The translations under genes were made by a program, and so were the position numbers. A DNA stretch of 54,330 nucleotides from Bradyrhizobium centrolobii. GTDB lineage: Bacteria > Pseudomonadota > Alphaproteobacteria > Rhizobiales > Xanthobacteraceae. The stretch is taken from positions 1 through 54,330 of the forward strand of contig NZ_LUUB01000073.1 in the NCBI RefSeq assembly GCF_001641635.1, written 5' to 3'. The notes below the pieces were generated by a model, which worked only from the letters and a program-made list of their open reading frames with translations, was not told where the DNA came from and did not search any database. Below are positions 1 to 8,765 of this stretch, one piece after another (position 1 is the first letter of the stretch; each line of letters starts with the position of its first letter).

Positions 1-87
1 AGAGCTGGCTCCGGAAATCTGGACAGGGCGATAAGTGGAGTTTCTGCCTGACGGCGGGCAAGATTGTCCCGCGAATCAGGAGAGACG

Positions 88-399
88 ATGAGCAGACGAG
101 CCCGCCGGCACCACGCACCGGCATTCAAGGCCAAGGTAGCGTTAGCCGCAATCAAGGGCGAGATGACGCTGGCCCAGCTGGCTGAGCATTTCGACGTGCA
201 CCCGAACCAGATCACGCAGTGGAAGTCCCAGCTTCAGGAAGCGGCGGCCGAGGTATTTGGTGCTGGCGGTGGCAACAGAACGAGCGAGCCGGCGGTGGAC
301 GTGAAAACGCTGCACGCCAAGATCGGGGAGCTGACGCTGGAGAACGATTTTTTAGAAGGCGCGCTCAGCAAAGCCGGTCTGCTGAGCGCAAAGCGATGA
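88..399 (+). CDS. IS3-family transposase OrfA (helix-turn-helix)
   Basis: Product of 103 residues. The N-terminus is basic (MSRRARRHHAPAFKAKVA) and is followed by an HTH of the IS3 OrfA type, which binds the element's terminal repeats. The ATG at 88 is preferred over an upstream TTG at 64 because a CAGGAGAG ribosome-binding site lies just before it. A T TTT TTA heptamer at 348-354, in register with the orfA codons, could direct -1 frameshifting into orfB to give a fused OrfAB transposase. The stop overlaps the orfB ATG at 396. Confidence 0.9.
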   Translation: MSRRARRHHAPAFKAKVALAAIKGEMTLAQLAEHFDVHPNQITQWKSQLQEAAAEVFGAGGGNRTSEPAVDVKTLHAKIGELTLENDFLEGALSKAGLLSAKR

Positions 400-1223
400 T
401 CGACCGTGAGCACGGCCTGCCGATCACGAAACAGGCGGAAGTTTTGAAGATCAGCCGTGGCAGTGTCTATTATCTACCACGTCCGGTGTCGCCCGCCGAC
501 CTCGCGATCATGCGCCGGCTCGACCGGCTGCACCTGGAGTTTCCTTTCGCCGGTTCGCGAATGTTGCGAGACCTGCTGGCTGCCGAGGGGTGCAAGATCG
601 GCCGCCGGCATGTCAAAACGCTGATGCGGCGGATGGGGATAGAGGCGCTCTACCGCCGTCCGCGCACCACCAAACCCGAACCCGGGCACAAGATCTATCC
701 GTATCTGCTGCGCGGGATCGAGATCACACGACCGAACCAGGTCTGGGCAATGGACATCACCTACATCCCGATGGCGCGCGGCTTCGTCTATCTCGCGGTG
801 GTGCTTGACTGGTTCAGCCGCAGGGTGCTGTCGTGGCGCGTCTCGATCACGATGGAAGCCGCATTCTGCGTCGAGACGCTGGAGGATGCTCTTGCTTGCC
901 ACGGCAAGCCGGAAATCTTCAACACCGACCAAGGCTCGCAGTTCACGGGCGCCGCGTTCACCGGCGTGCTCGCCAGTCAGGGCATCGCCATCAGCATGGA
1001 CGGCCGGGGCGCCTGGCGCGACAATGTGTTCGTCGAGCGGCTGTGGCGCAGTGTCAAATATGAGGAGGCCTATCTGCGCGCCTACGACACCGTGTCCGAC
1101 GCCCGCGCCTCGATCGGCCGATACCTCGACTTTTACAATGGCCGGCGCCCCCACTCGAGCCTTGACCGCGGCACCCCGGATCAAGCTTACTTCAACCCGC
1201 TGCCGTTCCGCGCGGCAGCCTAA
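396..1223 (+). CDS. IS3-family transposase OrfB (DDE integrase domain)
   Basis: Catalytic half of the IS3 transposase. An HTH_21-like segment is followed by an rve integrase core with the DDE residues visible: Asp in AMDITYIP, Asp in NTDQGSQF and Glu in FVERLWRSVKYEE. The C-terminal YNGRRPHSSLD motif is typical of the family. An internal ATG at 396 exists, but the active enzyme is expected to be the -1 frameshift fusion spanning 88-1223. There is no premature stop, so the element looks intact and potentially active. Confidence 0.9.
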   Translation: MIDREHGLPITKQAEVLKISRGSVYYLPRPVSPADLAIMRRLDRLHLEFPFAGSRMLRDLLAAEGCKIGRRHVKTLMRRMGIEALYRRPRTTKPEPGHKIYPYLLRGIEITRPNQVWAMDITYIPMARGFVYLAVVLDWFSRRVLSWRVSITMEAAFCVETLEDALACHGKPEIFNTDQGSQFTGAAFTGVLASQGIAISMDGRGAWRDNVFVERLWRSVKYEEAYLRAYDTVSDARASIGRYLDFYNGRRPHSSLDRGTPDQAYFNPLPFRAAA

Positions 1224-1395
1224 CTCTGGCAGAAGCTCCACTTATCGACGCGGAATTGCTGTTCAGACAACCGAGACCATCTCACATCTCCAAAAGCCAA
1301 CCGTCCTCGCCGAATGAGGACGATGCATGCTGACCTTGCTCCGCGGGCTTAATCCAGGTTGAAGTTCGCTCTGGCAAAAGACGAGGACAGAGAGG

Positions 1396-1458
1396 ATGAA
1401 GCGCAGCTGCGTTTCGGAAGAGCAGATCATCTGGATTTTGACGGAGCACGAGGCCGTG
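1396..1458 (+). pseudogene. IS3-family OrfA start fragment (IS407-like)
   Basis: About 21 codons beginning MKRSCVSEEQIIWILTEHEA match the usual opening of IS407-type IS3 OrfA proteins (MKRSRFSEEQIIGILKEHEAG). The similarity stops near 1458, where sequence related to a serine recombinase begins on the other strand. This is a remnant of a second, different IS3 element, cut off by another insertion or deletion. Confidence 0.6.
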
Positions 1459-1488
1459 TGTAGCGCGACGATCTGGGAGAGAGGCGCG

Positions 1489-1620
1489 CTGCCGCGCACG
1501 CTCGACCAAGCCATACCGGCGTCGTTGGCTCTCGAGATTGTTGACGACCTGATACGCTGTGGATTGGCGGATATACACGAAAGCGGCGCGTACCAGGTGC
1601 GCGGGGGTAATCTTATTCAT
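1489..1620 (-). pseudogene. serine recombinase (resolvase family), N-terminal fragment
   Basis: The first 44 codons (MNKITPAHLVRAAFVYIRQS and following) match the start of large serine recombinases common in rhizobial genomes. They include the YIRQST stretch that carries the nucleophilic serine and the NLESQRRQY-like segment. Similarity ends near 1489, where the IS3 fragment begins. Without the rest of the catalytic domain and the zinc-ribbon/recombinase domain it cannot work. Confidence 0.65.
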
Positions 1621-1732
1621 TGCCTGCTCCCTTTTTGCCGTTGGCTGTAGGCTCGTTAGCCGGCTTCGTCGCTGCTTCCATCAGCAATGCTCGCAGAAGG
1701 GCCGACGCCTTCTGGTGTTTGGTGCCAATCAT
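1613..1732 (-). CDS. small ORF upstream of the recombinase fragment
   Basis: A 39-residue reading frame (MIGTKHQKASALLRALLMEA and on) whose TAA overlaps the ATG of the recombinase fragment, which suggests translational coupling in the original element. An in-frame TAA lies four codons before the ATG. No function is recognised. It probably belongs to the same decayed recombinase cassette as the neighbouring DUF5372-like remnant. Confidence 0.3.
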   Translation of the reverse strand: MIGTKHQKASALLRALLMEAATKPANEPTANGKKGAGNE

Positions 1733-1785
1733 GTCGCTGGGCTGGGTTAGGGGAAGGAACAGATCCATTTGCGTACGACACTGCC

Positions 1786-2050
1786 TTATCCTCCGGGGCT
1801 TTCTTCCTCCGGACGACAGGGTACGAGATGATCAACCAGATTACGCAATTGAAGGAGTTGGCTGACGGGAAGGCGGGGACTCGTTACAATCTCTGTCGAA
1901 CATGCCGACGGATCGAACATCCAGCCTGGCACCTGGAAGGAGCCGCCATGCGGTTTCCGAATCAGGCAATAATGAACACCGTCGTGCTCATGGTCGCCGG
2001 TCACCAGGACCATCCTGGCCAGCCAGCGGGTGGAACGGATAGGTTATCAC
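1786..2050 (-). pseudogene. DUF5372-like protein, frameshifted
   Basis: A GTG at 2050 opens VITYPFHPLAGQ. The reading frame is then lost near 2017 and continues in another frame as MVLVTGDHEHDGVHYCLIRK down to 1786. The two halves together look like the short 'THPFHPLAG' proteins (DUF5372 type) that, as I recall, precede large serine recombinase genes in rhizobia. The position just upstream of the recombinase fragment fits a decayed recombinase module. Function of the family is unknown. Confidence 0.5.
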
Positions 2051-2135
2051 GGCTTCGAATGTCAAAAACCCGGCACTATCGCCCATGTCTCGGCGCCTTC
2101 ACTGCCGGCGAACAAGTAATTCTTCTTTCCCAGGC

Positions 2136-2798
2136 CTATCGGCTTGATGCTGCGCTCGGCCGAGATCTCAATCGCGCGTCGAGATCGCCGAGCGGGCTTC
2201 TGGCCCGTGCGATCAGATTGGTTGCGACTTGCGTGTAGCGCTCCGTCGATGGCAGTGGCGCATGGCCAAGAAGGACTTGGGTGAGCTGGATGTCGGTACC
2301 GCGCCCGTAAAGGCGTGTAGCAAAGCTGTGCCGCAGAACATGCGCAGTCACCTGCTTATCGAGGGCGGCATGTTGACGAGCTTTGCGGCAAGCCTCTTGC
2401 AGCGTGGCGACGCTCACCGGATCGTCTGGATTGCGCCCCGGAAACAGCCAGTGGCGCGGTTTGGTCAGACACCAGTAGGATCGCAGGATGCTGAGCAGCC
2501 GCGGCGACAGCATCACGTAACGATCCTTGCCGCCCTTGCTAGCGGTGATCAGGATCAGCATGCGCTTGCTGTCGATGGCGCTGGGCTTCAGGCGGCTGAC
2601 CTCGCCGACCCGTAACCCGGCAGCATAGGCCGTCACCAGCGTAACGCGGTCGCGCAGGGCCGGTACAGCCTCCAGGAAACGGGCGACTTCCTCCGCACTC
2701 AGCACCAGCGGTTGCTTGATCGGCTCGCGGGCCGGAATAATGTTCTCGACCGCCTCCTTGCGCCGTATGCGTCCGGTGAAGCTTTCAATTACCCACAT
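2136..2798 (-). pseudogene. tyrosine recombinase/integrase, N-terminally truncated
   Basis: The 220-residue frame contains a complete phage-integrase catalytic core. Visible features are the Arg in AAGLRVGEVSRL, the HVLRHSFATRL box, the His in LLGHAPLPST and the Tyr nucleophile in ERYTQV. The N-terminal SAM-like core-binding domain of about 90 residues is missing, and the first 20 residues do not look native. It resembles integrases that accompany IS91-like or Tn elements. The missing arm-binding half makes it probably inactive, although the catalytic residues are all present. Confidence 0.7.
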
Positions 2799-2892
2799 TT
2801 GGCCGAGTAGGCTGAGGGGAGCGCATAAGCTGTTTCATCGCAGGAATCGACCGTGATTCCTTGTCTGGCACCGATTCGCGGGGGCGGTGCCA

Positions 2893-4306
2893 ATGGACGG
2901 AGAAGCAGACGCATGGTTTGATCGGGAGCTCGCAGGCTGTAGCCTTGCAGACGAGCGCCTGAACAAGCGGCTCCGCAAACTGGTAGCGCAGATCGGTGGC
3001 GCCATGGGCCAAAGCATCCCGTTGGTCTGCCAGGATTGGGCTAACACCAAGGCGGCCTATCGCTTTTCTCAAATGACCGAGTTAGCGAGGCGGAAATCCT
3101 GGGTGGTCACTTTCGATCGACGCGTGACCGCACGGTCGCCGCCGATGGTCCCATTCTTGTACTCCATGACACGACGGAGTTCACCTATCAAAGAGAGAAC
3201 ACGGAAGCGATCGGGATAACCAAGAGCATAAACAGCGGGCGCGACAAGGCGGGCGTCTAAGATCGCACACGGTTTGCGGCATCCTGATGCACTCGAGCCT
3301 TGCGGTGACGATCGAGGGGCTGCCGCTCGGGCTGGCGGCCGTCAAATTCTGGACCCGGAAGAAATTCAAAGGAACCGCGGCGCTAAAGAAGAAGATCAAT
3401 CCAACGCGTGTTCCCATTGAGAAGAAGGAAAGCATCCGGTGGTTGGAGAATGTCCAACAATCCACCGAGCGTCTCGGTGACGCGGGACGATGCGTCCACA
3501 TCGGCGATCGCGAGAGCGATATCTACGAGCTTTTCTGCGCCGCTCGCGAAGCCGGAACGCATTTCCTGATCAGGACCTGCGTCGATCGCTTGGCTGGAGA
3601 CGGCGATCACACGATCGCTGACGAAATGGAAGAAGTCGCGGTCAAAGGCGTGCATCGCATCGATCTCAGAGACAACAACGGCAATCCGGATCAAGCCGTT
3701 CTCGAGATCAGGTATCGCAAGCTTCGCGTCCAGCCGCCGATCGGTAAGCAAAGGCGCTATCCCACGCTAACCTTGACGGTAATCCATGCCGAAGAGCGCG
3801 GCACGCCGAAGAACCGAAAGAAGATCGAGTGGAAATTGATTACCGATCTGCCTGTTTGCTCTCGCGGGGACGCCATCGAGAAGCTCGAATGGTATGCTTT
3901 GAGATGGAAGATCGAGGTGTTCCACAAGATCCTCAAATCGGGTTGCAAGGCGGAGGAATCGAAGCTCAGGACCGCCCAGCGCCTCGCCAACTTGATCTCC
4001 GTCTTTTGCATTCTGAGCTGGCGCGTCTTCTGGATGACGATGCTCAATCGTTCAGCCCCCAACGCACAGCCGACTCTCGCATTGACTGCGACCGCAATTA
4101 CTGTGCTCGACCGCCTTGTGAACGACAGGCCCCGAGCTCGAAGAAAAACGCTCTCGCATTATCTGAACAAGATTGCCAGGCTCGGTGGCTATCTCGCCCG
4201 CGCCAACGACCCCCCACCCGGCAACACCGTCATGTGGCGCGGCCTATCTCGCCTGACCGACATCGCGTTGGGCGCCGCGGTCGGGCCAGAAATTGTGGGT
4301 AATTGA
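2893..4306 (+). pseudogene. IS4-family (IS50/Tn5-like) transposase, frameshifted
   Basis: The ATG at 2893 starts a Tn5-type DNA-binding domain (WFDRELAGCSLADERLNKRL). The frame is lost around 3065 and again around 3257, where GGCGTCTAAG creates a stop, and then resumes to 4306. The catalytic part is readable: HDTTEF with the first Asp, HIGDRESDIYE with the second, and the YREK-like Y-R-E region ending in WKIEVFHKILKSG. At least two frameshifts make it inactive. Full-length relatives are about 460 residues. Confidence 0.8.
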
Positions 4307-4366
4307 AAGCCGGTGAAGGCCGCCTTGTCAGGTGAGGCGCGGTATTGAGAACTGTCCTTATGGACA

Positions 4367-5035
4367 GTGATAAGGTCAGCGCCCAAGTCGGGCGGATCGA
4401 AGTGGTTGAGACGCGATATAACGACGCTGAAGGCAATGCTGCGTGCCGAGCGTGCGGCCCGGTTAGCCGCGGAAGCGGAGGCCCAGGCGCGGACATTGCT
4501 GATCGAGAAGCTCAAGCTCACGATCAAGAAGCTGCGGCACGAGCAGTTCGGGCAATCCTCGGAGCGCGGAGCGTTGTTGGATCAGCTCGAGTTGCAGCTC
4601 GCCGATCTGGACGTGACTGAGACGCTGGAGCTCATTCCACGGCAGTGGAAAGTGATCCAGCATGTGCGCGAGAAGTTCGTCTGCAGGGCCTGCGAAGCGA
4701 TCACGCAACCGCCGGCCCCCTCCTCACACCCGATCGCGCGTGGACGTGCGGGAGCCACGCTCCTCGCTCACATCCTGTTCGCCAAATACGGCCTGCACCT
4801 GCCGCTCAATCGTCAGAGCGATGTCTACCAGCCACGAAGGCATCGACCTCGATGTCTCGACGCTCGCCGACTGGGTGGGCGCGGCCGCGGCAACCCTGAT
4901 GCCGCTGGTCGAGGCGATCCGGAACCATGTCTTCGCTGCTGAGCGCATCCACGCTGACGACACCACGGTGCCGGTCCTGGCCAAGGGCAAGACCCGGACC
5001 GGTCGGCTCTGGACCTATCTATGGACGGTCCCCGC
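4367..5035 (+). pseudogene. IS66-family transposase (TnpC), internally deleted remnant
   Basis: The N-terminal coiled coil (IEKLKLTIKKLRHEQFGQSS) and zinc-ribbon region of an IS66 TnpC are recognisable. Roughly 60 residues are missing between LADLD and VTETLELIPRQWKVIQHVR. A frameshift near 4830 moves the frame to one with EGIDLDVSTLADWVGAAAA, and the sequence breaks off after KTRTGRLWTYLW. The DDE core is almost entirely gone. tnpA and tnpB of the element are absent. Confidence 0.75.
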
Positions 5036-5249
5036 TTTGCAAGAACATTTGCTTTGTTACGGCTAACGATCGTTTGCAGCTATCTATCCGGCTTTATGGC
5101 ATTGCCACGAGCCTTGATGAGATCCGCGGATCGGCGCCCAATTACGTTGGCGAGCTCGATGCTCGATAGGTCCAACGGGCTTAGCCGACCCCGGTCCGAC
5201 CGGTTGCCATCACTCTGCTATTGCCCTCGCAAACGGAACCATGCTCGAC
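5036..5249. other. unassigned spacer between IS66 and IS110 remnants
   Basis: No coding sequence is recognised. Short frames exist but resemble no family I know. It is probably more decayed mobile DNA. Confidence 0.4.
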
Positions 5250-5740
5250 TCACACTGGAGAGGGGTATTCTTCACCATTAGCCATGATCGCCCAAGCGAT
5301 CCGGGCAGTTTTGTGAGCAAGGGCCACCGTCACCACGTTGAAGGGACGCCTGTCCAACAACTCTGTTATCCAGGTATTTGTCACCTGATGGATACGGACG
5401 CGATGAACGGCTGCTCTGGCGCCATGTATCAACAATTTGCGAATATATCCGTCGCCCCGCTTACTGATGCCGCCCAAACGCTCCTTCCCCCCGTCGAGTG
5501 CTGCTTCGGTACCAACCCAAGCCAGGCCGCAAAATGCCTGGCCGAAGCGAACTGTTGTGGATGATCGACGGCCGCCGCCAGGGCGGTGGCAGCGAATGGA
5601 CCGATGCCGGCCACTTTCATAAGACGGCGACAAACCTCGTTATCGCGCGCGGTTGCGAGGATCACCTTCTCGGAGCTTTCAATCTTGAGCTCAAGGTCTT
5701 CGATCTGTTCGACAAGGGTTGAAAGAGCGCGGCGTGCGCC
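5250..5740 (-). pseudogene. IS110-family transposase, C-terminal remnant
   Basis: On the minus strand the Transposase_20 half of an IS110/IS1111-type protein is readable: LMKVAGIGPFAATALAA, then HFAAWLGLVPKQHSTGG. A frameshift near 5470 follows, and GGISKRGDGYIRKLLIHGAR continues to 5250. The Asp-Glu-Asp-Asp (RuvC-like) N-terminal catalytic domain is missing. The fragment is therefore dead. Confidence 0.75.
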
Positions 5741-5883
5741 ACTATGAAGCGCAAAGAGGAGACCTGCACCAAATATGCGGAAGACCCCAATCTGGATGGC
5801 GAGTCAGTGTCGCGGCGAGGTGATGATTGCCGCGCAGATTGTCGCGCGCAAGAGTTTTGTTGAACTCTGATTGTCGCGGAGCG

Positions 5884-6324
5884 TCAATCAGCGACGGTTT
5901 TGGGTGTCGCGTGCGCGGGCGGCCGTCCCGGACCGCGTTTTCGATCGAGCGCGGTGCGCCTGCGATAGCTCTCGACGTTCATCTCCACGATGGTGGCGTG
6001 GTGAACGAGACGATCGATGGCGGCGAGCGTCATGGCGGGGTCCGGGAAGACCTTGTTCCATTCGCCGAACGGCTGATTGGCGGTGATCAGCATCGAGCGC
6101 CGCTCGTAGCGCGCGCTGATGAGTTCGAACAGCACGCTAGTCTCGGCCTGGTCCTTGGTGACGTAGGCAAGGTCGTCAAGGATGAGGAGATCGAAGCGAT
6201 CCAGGCGGTTGATCGCGGCCTCGAGGTTGAGCTCGCGGCGAGCCACCTGGAGCTTTTGCACGAGATCGGTGGTGCGGGTGCTGCCTTGGAAATGGAAGCT
6301 CCTGCGCCAAGCCGACAAGGACAT
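5884..6324 (-). pseudogene. istB: IS21-family helper ATPase IstB, N-terminal truncation
   Basis: The C-terminal two thirds of an IstB-type AAA+ protein. Visible are the Walker B region FDLLILDDLAYVTKDQAE, a sensor segment SMLITANQPFGEW, and the DRLVHHATIVEMNVESYRRR tail. The N-terminal Walker A part is replaced at about 6310 by the end of the ISL3 gene. istA is absent. The junction implies that the ISL3 element or a deletion removed the front of this gene. Confidence 0.8.
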
Positions 6325-6327
6325 CTA

Positions 6328-7224
6328 TCAGCAGGCCGGCCTGCCCCTCATGCAACGCCATCGGAACCGCTCGGTCTGCTGATCGAGCGATCGAGGCTCT
6401 TTGCTCAGGAGCCGCGCACAGTTGCGGCGCGAGGGCGGTCGCCACCGCACATTTGACGCAGCCGTCGATGAGCGTTGCTTGCGGGCAGCAGTCCATCGGG
6501 AGATGATGGTTTTGCTGCCTTCAAAACCGCGGCGCTTGATTTCGGTCCACAATTGCTGCCCGCGGCGTTCACCTTCCTCCCAGCGCTTTTCCAGATAATC
6601 TCGGAAAGGATCGACGAGGACGCAGCGCGCGCATCCCAGCCAGGACGCGACCGCATTGGCATTCCGATTCGGCAAAAGATCGATGACGCGATTGCGCTCC
6701 AGATCGCAGATGATGGTGCCGTAGCGTTGCCCCTTGCGCCAGGCCCAGTCATCGATGCCGATCACACGCGGCGGCTCTAGCGGCTTGAATTCGGCTGCGC
6801 GGATCATCCGTAGCAGCGTGTCTCCGCTGGTCGGCATGCCAAGTCTGTGCGACAGACGTGCGCCCGGCTCGCCGCCGACCGCGAAACCGATCGCCAGTTG
6901 CCTGTCGCGGAGACGGGACGTTCGTCTCGCTTTCGGTCGCGCGGTTTCCGGCAACCGCTCAGTAAATATCTGGCGCGGGCACTGCGAATTCGCGCATCGA
7001 AAGCGTCGCGCGTTAAGCCGGATCTCGACAATCCGCTCTTGCCACGGCAGATCAGTTAAGCGTCGTACGTAATGGCTGTGGACGCGGCCCGTCCGGCAGC
7101 CGCAGCAAGGACAGAACGAGACCGCTGACTTCGTCCGAGCCACGAGCATCACCTTATCGGCCTGGGGAAGGATCTGGACAATCGAAAGCTCGGGGGAGAC
7201 CAGCGAGCATAAGGCATGGAACAA
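6328..7224 (-). pseudogene. ISL3-family transposase, internally deleted
   Basis: The N-terminus has the ISL3 zinc-finger pattern (CPCCGCRTGRVHSHYVRRL ... CANSQCPRQIF). The beginning of the DDE domain follows (RVIGIDDWAWRKGQRYGTII), up to NAVASWLG. The expected several hundred residues after this point are mostly absent: the frame passes to a short unrelated-looking segment (LEKRWEEGERRGQQLWTEIK) and ends where the istB remnant begins. It is a truncated, non-functional copy. Confidence 0.75.
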
Positions 7225-7629
7225 GGGCGAATCACGGGCATCGACTGCGATTCTGACCTTATGGCCTTATTCGTGCCTTCCGTGAATCCGCCAACTTGCA
7301 TCAAATATGCGGAAGAACCATTGATTGTCGCACTCTTCCCACCCAGATCGTCGCGCTATATCCGATCATGATGTATTCAGGCGCATTCTCCGTGCAATCG
7401 ATTTGTCAGCGATCGATGCCACCATCGGACGCGCGGGGCCGGCCGGCTGGAAACGATACCTTAACGAGCTGTGTGAGGACGTCAACGCCGCTTATGAGCG
7501 GGAGAGCGATGAGAGGTGAGGCCGGACGAGCTTGGCACCGGATGCGCGACCCGATTCGCCAATTTGTGGGTGCGCGGGGAGGCTGAAAGCCTCGCCCGGT
7601 GGCTGTGGGCGAAGCCGACTGCAAGAATA
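7225..7629. other. unassigned region between ISL3 remnant and nod box
   Basis: A 23-base sequence at 7297-7319 repeats one at 5764-5786 in direct orientation with two mismatches, probably an old insertion-sequence end. A plus-strand frame around 7370-7519 (ILRAIDLSAIDATIGRAGPA) looks like the tail of a coding sequence, but I do not recognise it. Confidence 0.4.
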
Positions 7630-7680
7630 CATATCTAGGATGGATGGATCGTATCAAAACAATTGATTTTACTGATTGTG
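7630..7680 (+). promoter_or_regulatory. candidate nod box (NodD-binding site)
   Basis: The right half matches the nod-box consensus well: GATG, six bases, ATC, one base, then AAACAATTGATTTTAC. The last part (TGATTG for CCAATC) and the left ATCCA element are diverged. In rhizobia NodD activates nod operons from such sites in response to flavonoids. No intact nod gene begins directly after it; the first good gene downstream in the same direction is nodM/glmS, 1.1 kb away. Confidence 0.6.
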
Positions 7681-8278
7681 GAGGCTGACCAATATAGAGC
7701 CATCGGTCTGACTAGTTGAGCTCGTTTCAATGATTGACAATTCTGGCGCCTCCGTTTCGCGCAATTCTGGCCTGTGTGCGGACTGTCGAACGAGGCATAT
7801 GGCGACTTCGCCTAGCATTCTTCCCGTATTGGCAAGCTGGATGGCCCCGATCCCACACCGCAATCCGTCCGGAAATCTGGTGGTCGGCGAACCTTGCATG
7901 GCTCTTTGGTGCGAGGCTCGCGCCCTCCGAGCAACTGAACCTGCGTCCTCCTCGTAACGAGCCGACGCAAACGCCAGGAGCTTTTCAGCCGGGCCAAGGG
8001 CTCGCATCTCCGCACGTCGTCAAACCGATTGACGGAGATGAGGGGACCGGCCTCCTTGAGTGCGAGAGAGGTCCTTCTTACGCGCTCGAGCCATTCTGAT
8101 GCGGTGGCAAGATCCTCGCGCCAGCTCTCAGCCGACTCAAGGGGCTTATCTGCGGCACAGCTAGATGCGGAGAAGACCAGTGCGAGGCAAGAGCGTCTGT
8201 GATGCGCAGCTTTGCCCTGCGACCGAGAATCGGAGCAGAGCATCAGGAATCGATCTGGTGCAGAACTGGCCGGCAATC
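7681..8278. other. degenerate region after the nod box
   Basis: Several overlapping frames occur on both strands, none of a recognised family. A plus frame from 7734 (MTILAPPFRAILACVRTVER) could be the remains of the gene once driven by the nod box. Codon patterns are broken, and I call no gene here. Confidence 0.35.
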
Positions 8279-8609
8279 ATGAAGTGCATATTAGTGAATC
8301 GTAGGATGCCGTACGGAGTCTCCCTCTGCGCGGAGTGTCACCGCCCCCTCGAAGGAGGCTACGTACGCGATATGTCTACGCGGGCAGCCTTACTGCGATT
8401 ACGATTGTTATCTTCACGAGCAGACGAGGCGCCTGTTTATGCCGTGGCGACTTATGACAGGATCCGAGAGTGGCGGAGCGCTCGACTATTCGGCCCATGT
8501 GAGAGCTTTCACGTCCTTGGTGGCTGCGTCCTGCTGGTACTCGATCTCATTTGCCAGAGCTGCGCTGCGGGTGGGGCAGCTGATGACCGCAGAACTCTTG
8601 AGGAAGTAG
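8279..8609 (+). pseudogene. small cysteine-rich (zinc-ribbon-like) protein, frameshifted
   Basis: An ATG at 8279 opens a frame containing CAECHRPLEGGYVRDM. Near 8390 a one-base slip moves the sensible reading to another frame with YCDYDCYLHEQ, which ends at a TAG at 8607. Together the two halves give paired cysteines (C-x2-C and C-x3-C) of a small metal-binding fold, followed by a stretch rich in Ala and aromatic residues. I do not recognise the family. Either a pseudogene or a sequencing error. Confidence 0.45.
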
Positions 8610-8765
8610 CTTGCGCACGATTGCTCAAAGCTGTTGGGGCTGACAGCGGCGGGCGGTCGTACCTTATTGCCGTTCTGCAGGACTGACAGCTGGTCCTGAC
8701 GCGTGAATTTCGTGAGTGACGCTTGCCGTTTTTGAAGATGATTCGAGCTGGAGTTCGTTACCGTC

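Larger units (their letters stand above)
1..1284 (+). mobile_element. IS3-family insertion sequence, left copy
   Basis: Complete IS3-type element carrying overlapping orfA and orfB. It is the exact reverse complement of 53047-54330: position p here pairs with 54331-p there, and the match stops at 1285. The two ends carry imperfect inverted repeats. The motif GATAAGTGGAG(T/C)TTCTGCC is at 30-48 and inverted at 1228-1246, and weaker similarity continues outward to an AGAGCTGG-type end and an inner TGAGATGG-type end. No target duplication can be checked because the window stops at the outer tip. Identity of the copies suggests recent transposition or gene conversion. Confidence 0.93.

Noticed and set aside
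474..1241. Long minus-strand ORF opposite IS3 orfB, and its mirror at 53090-53857
   Set aside because: Shadow frame of the transposase in GC-rich DNA. No family resemblance, while the plus frame has a full DDE domain.
7812..8276. Minus-strand 154-codon ORF after the nod box
   Set aside because: No recognised family, no ribosome-binding site seen, and overlapping frames on both strands look equally random.
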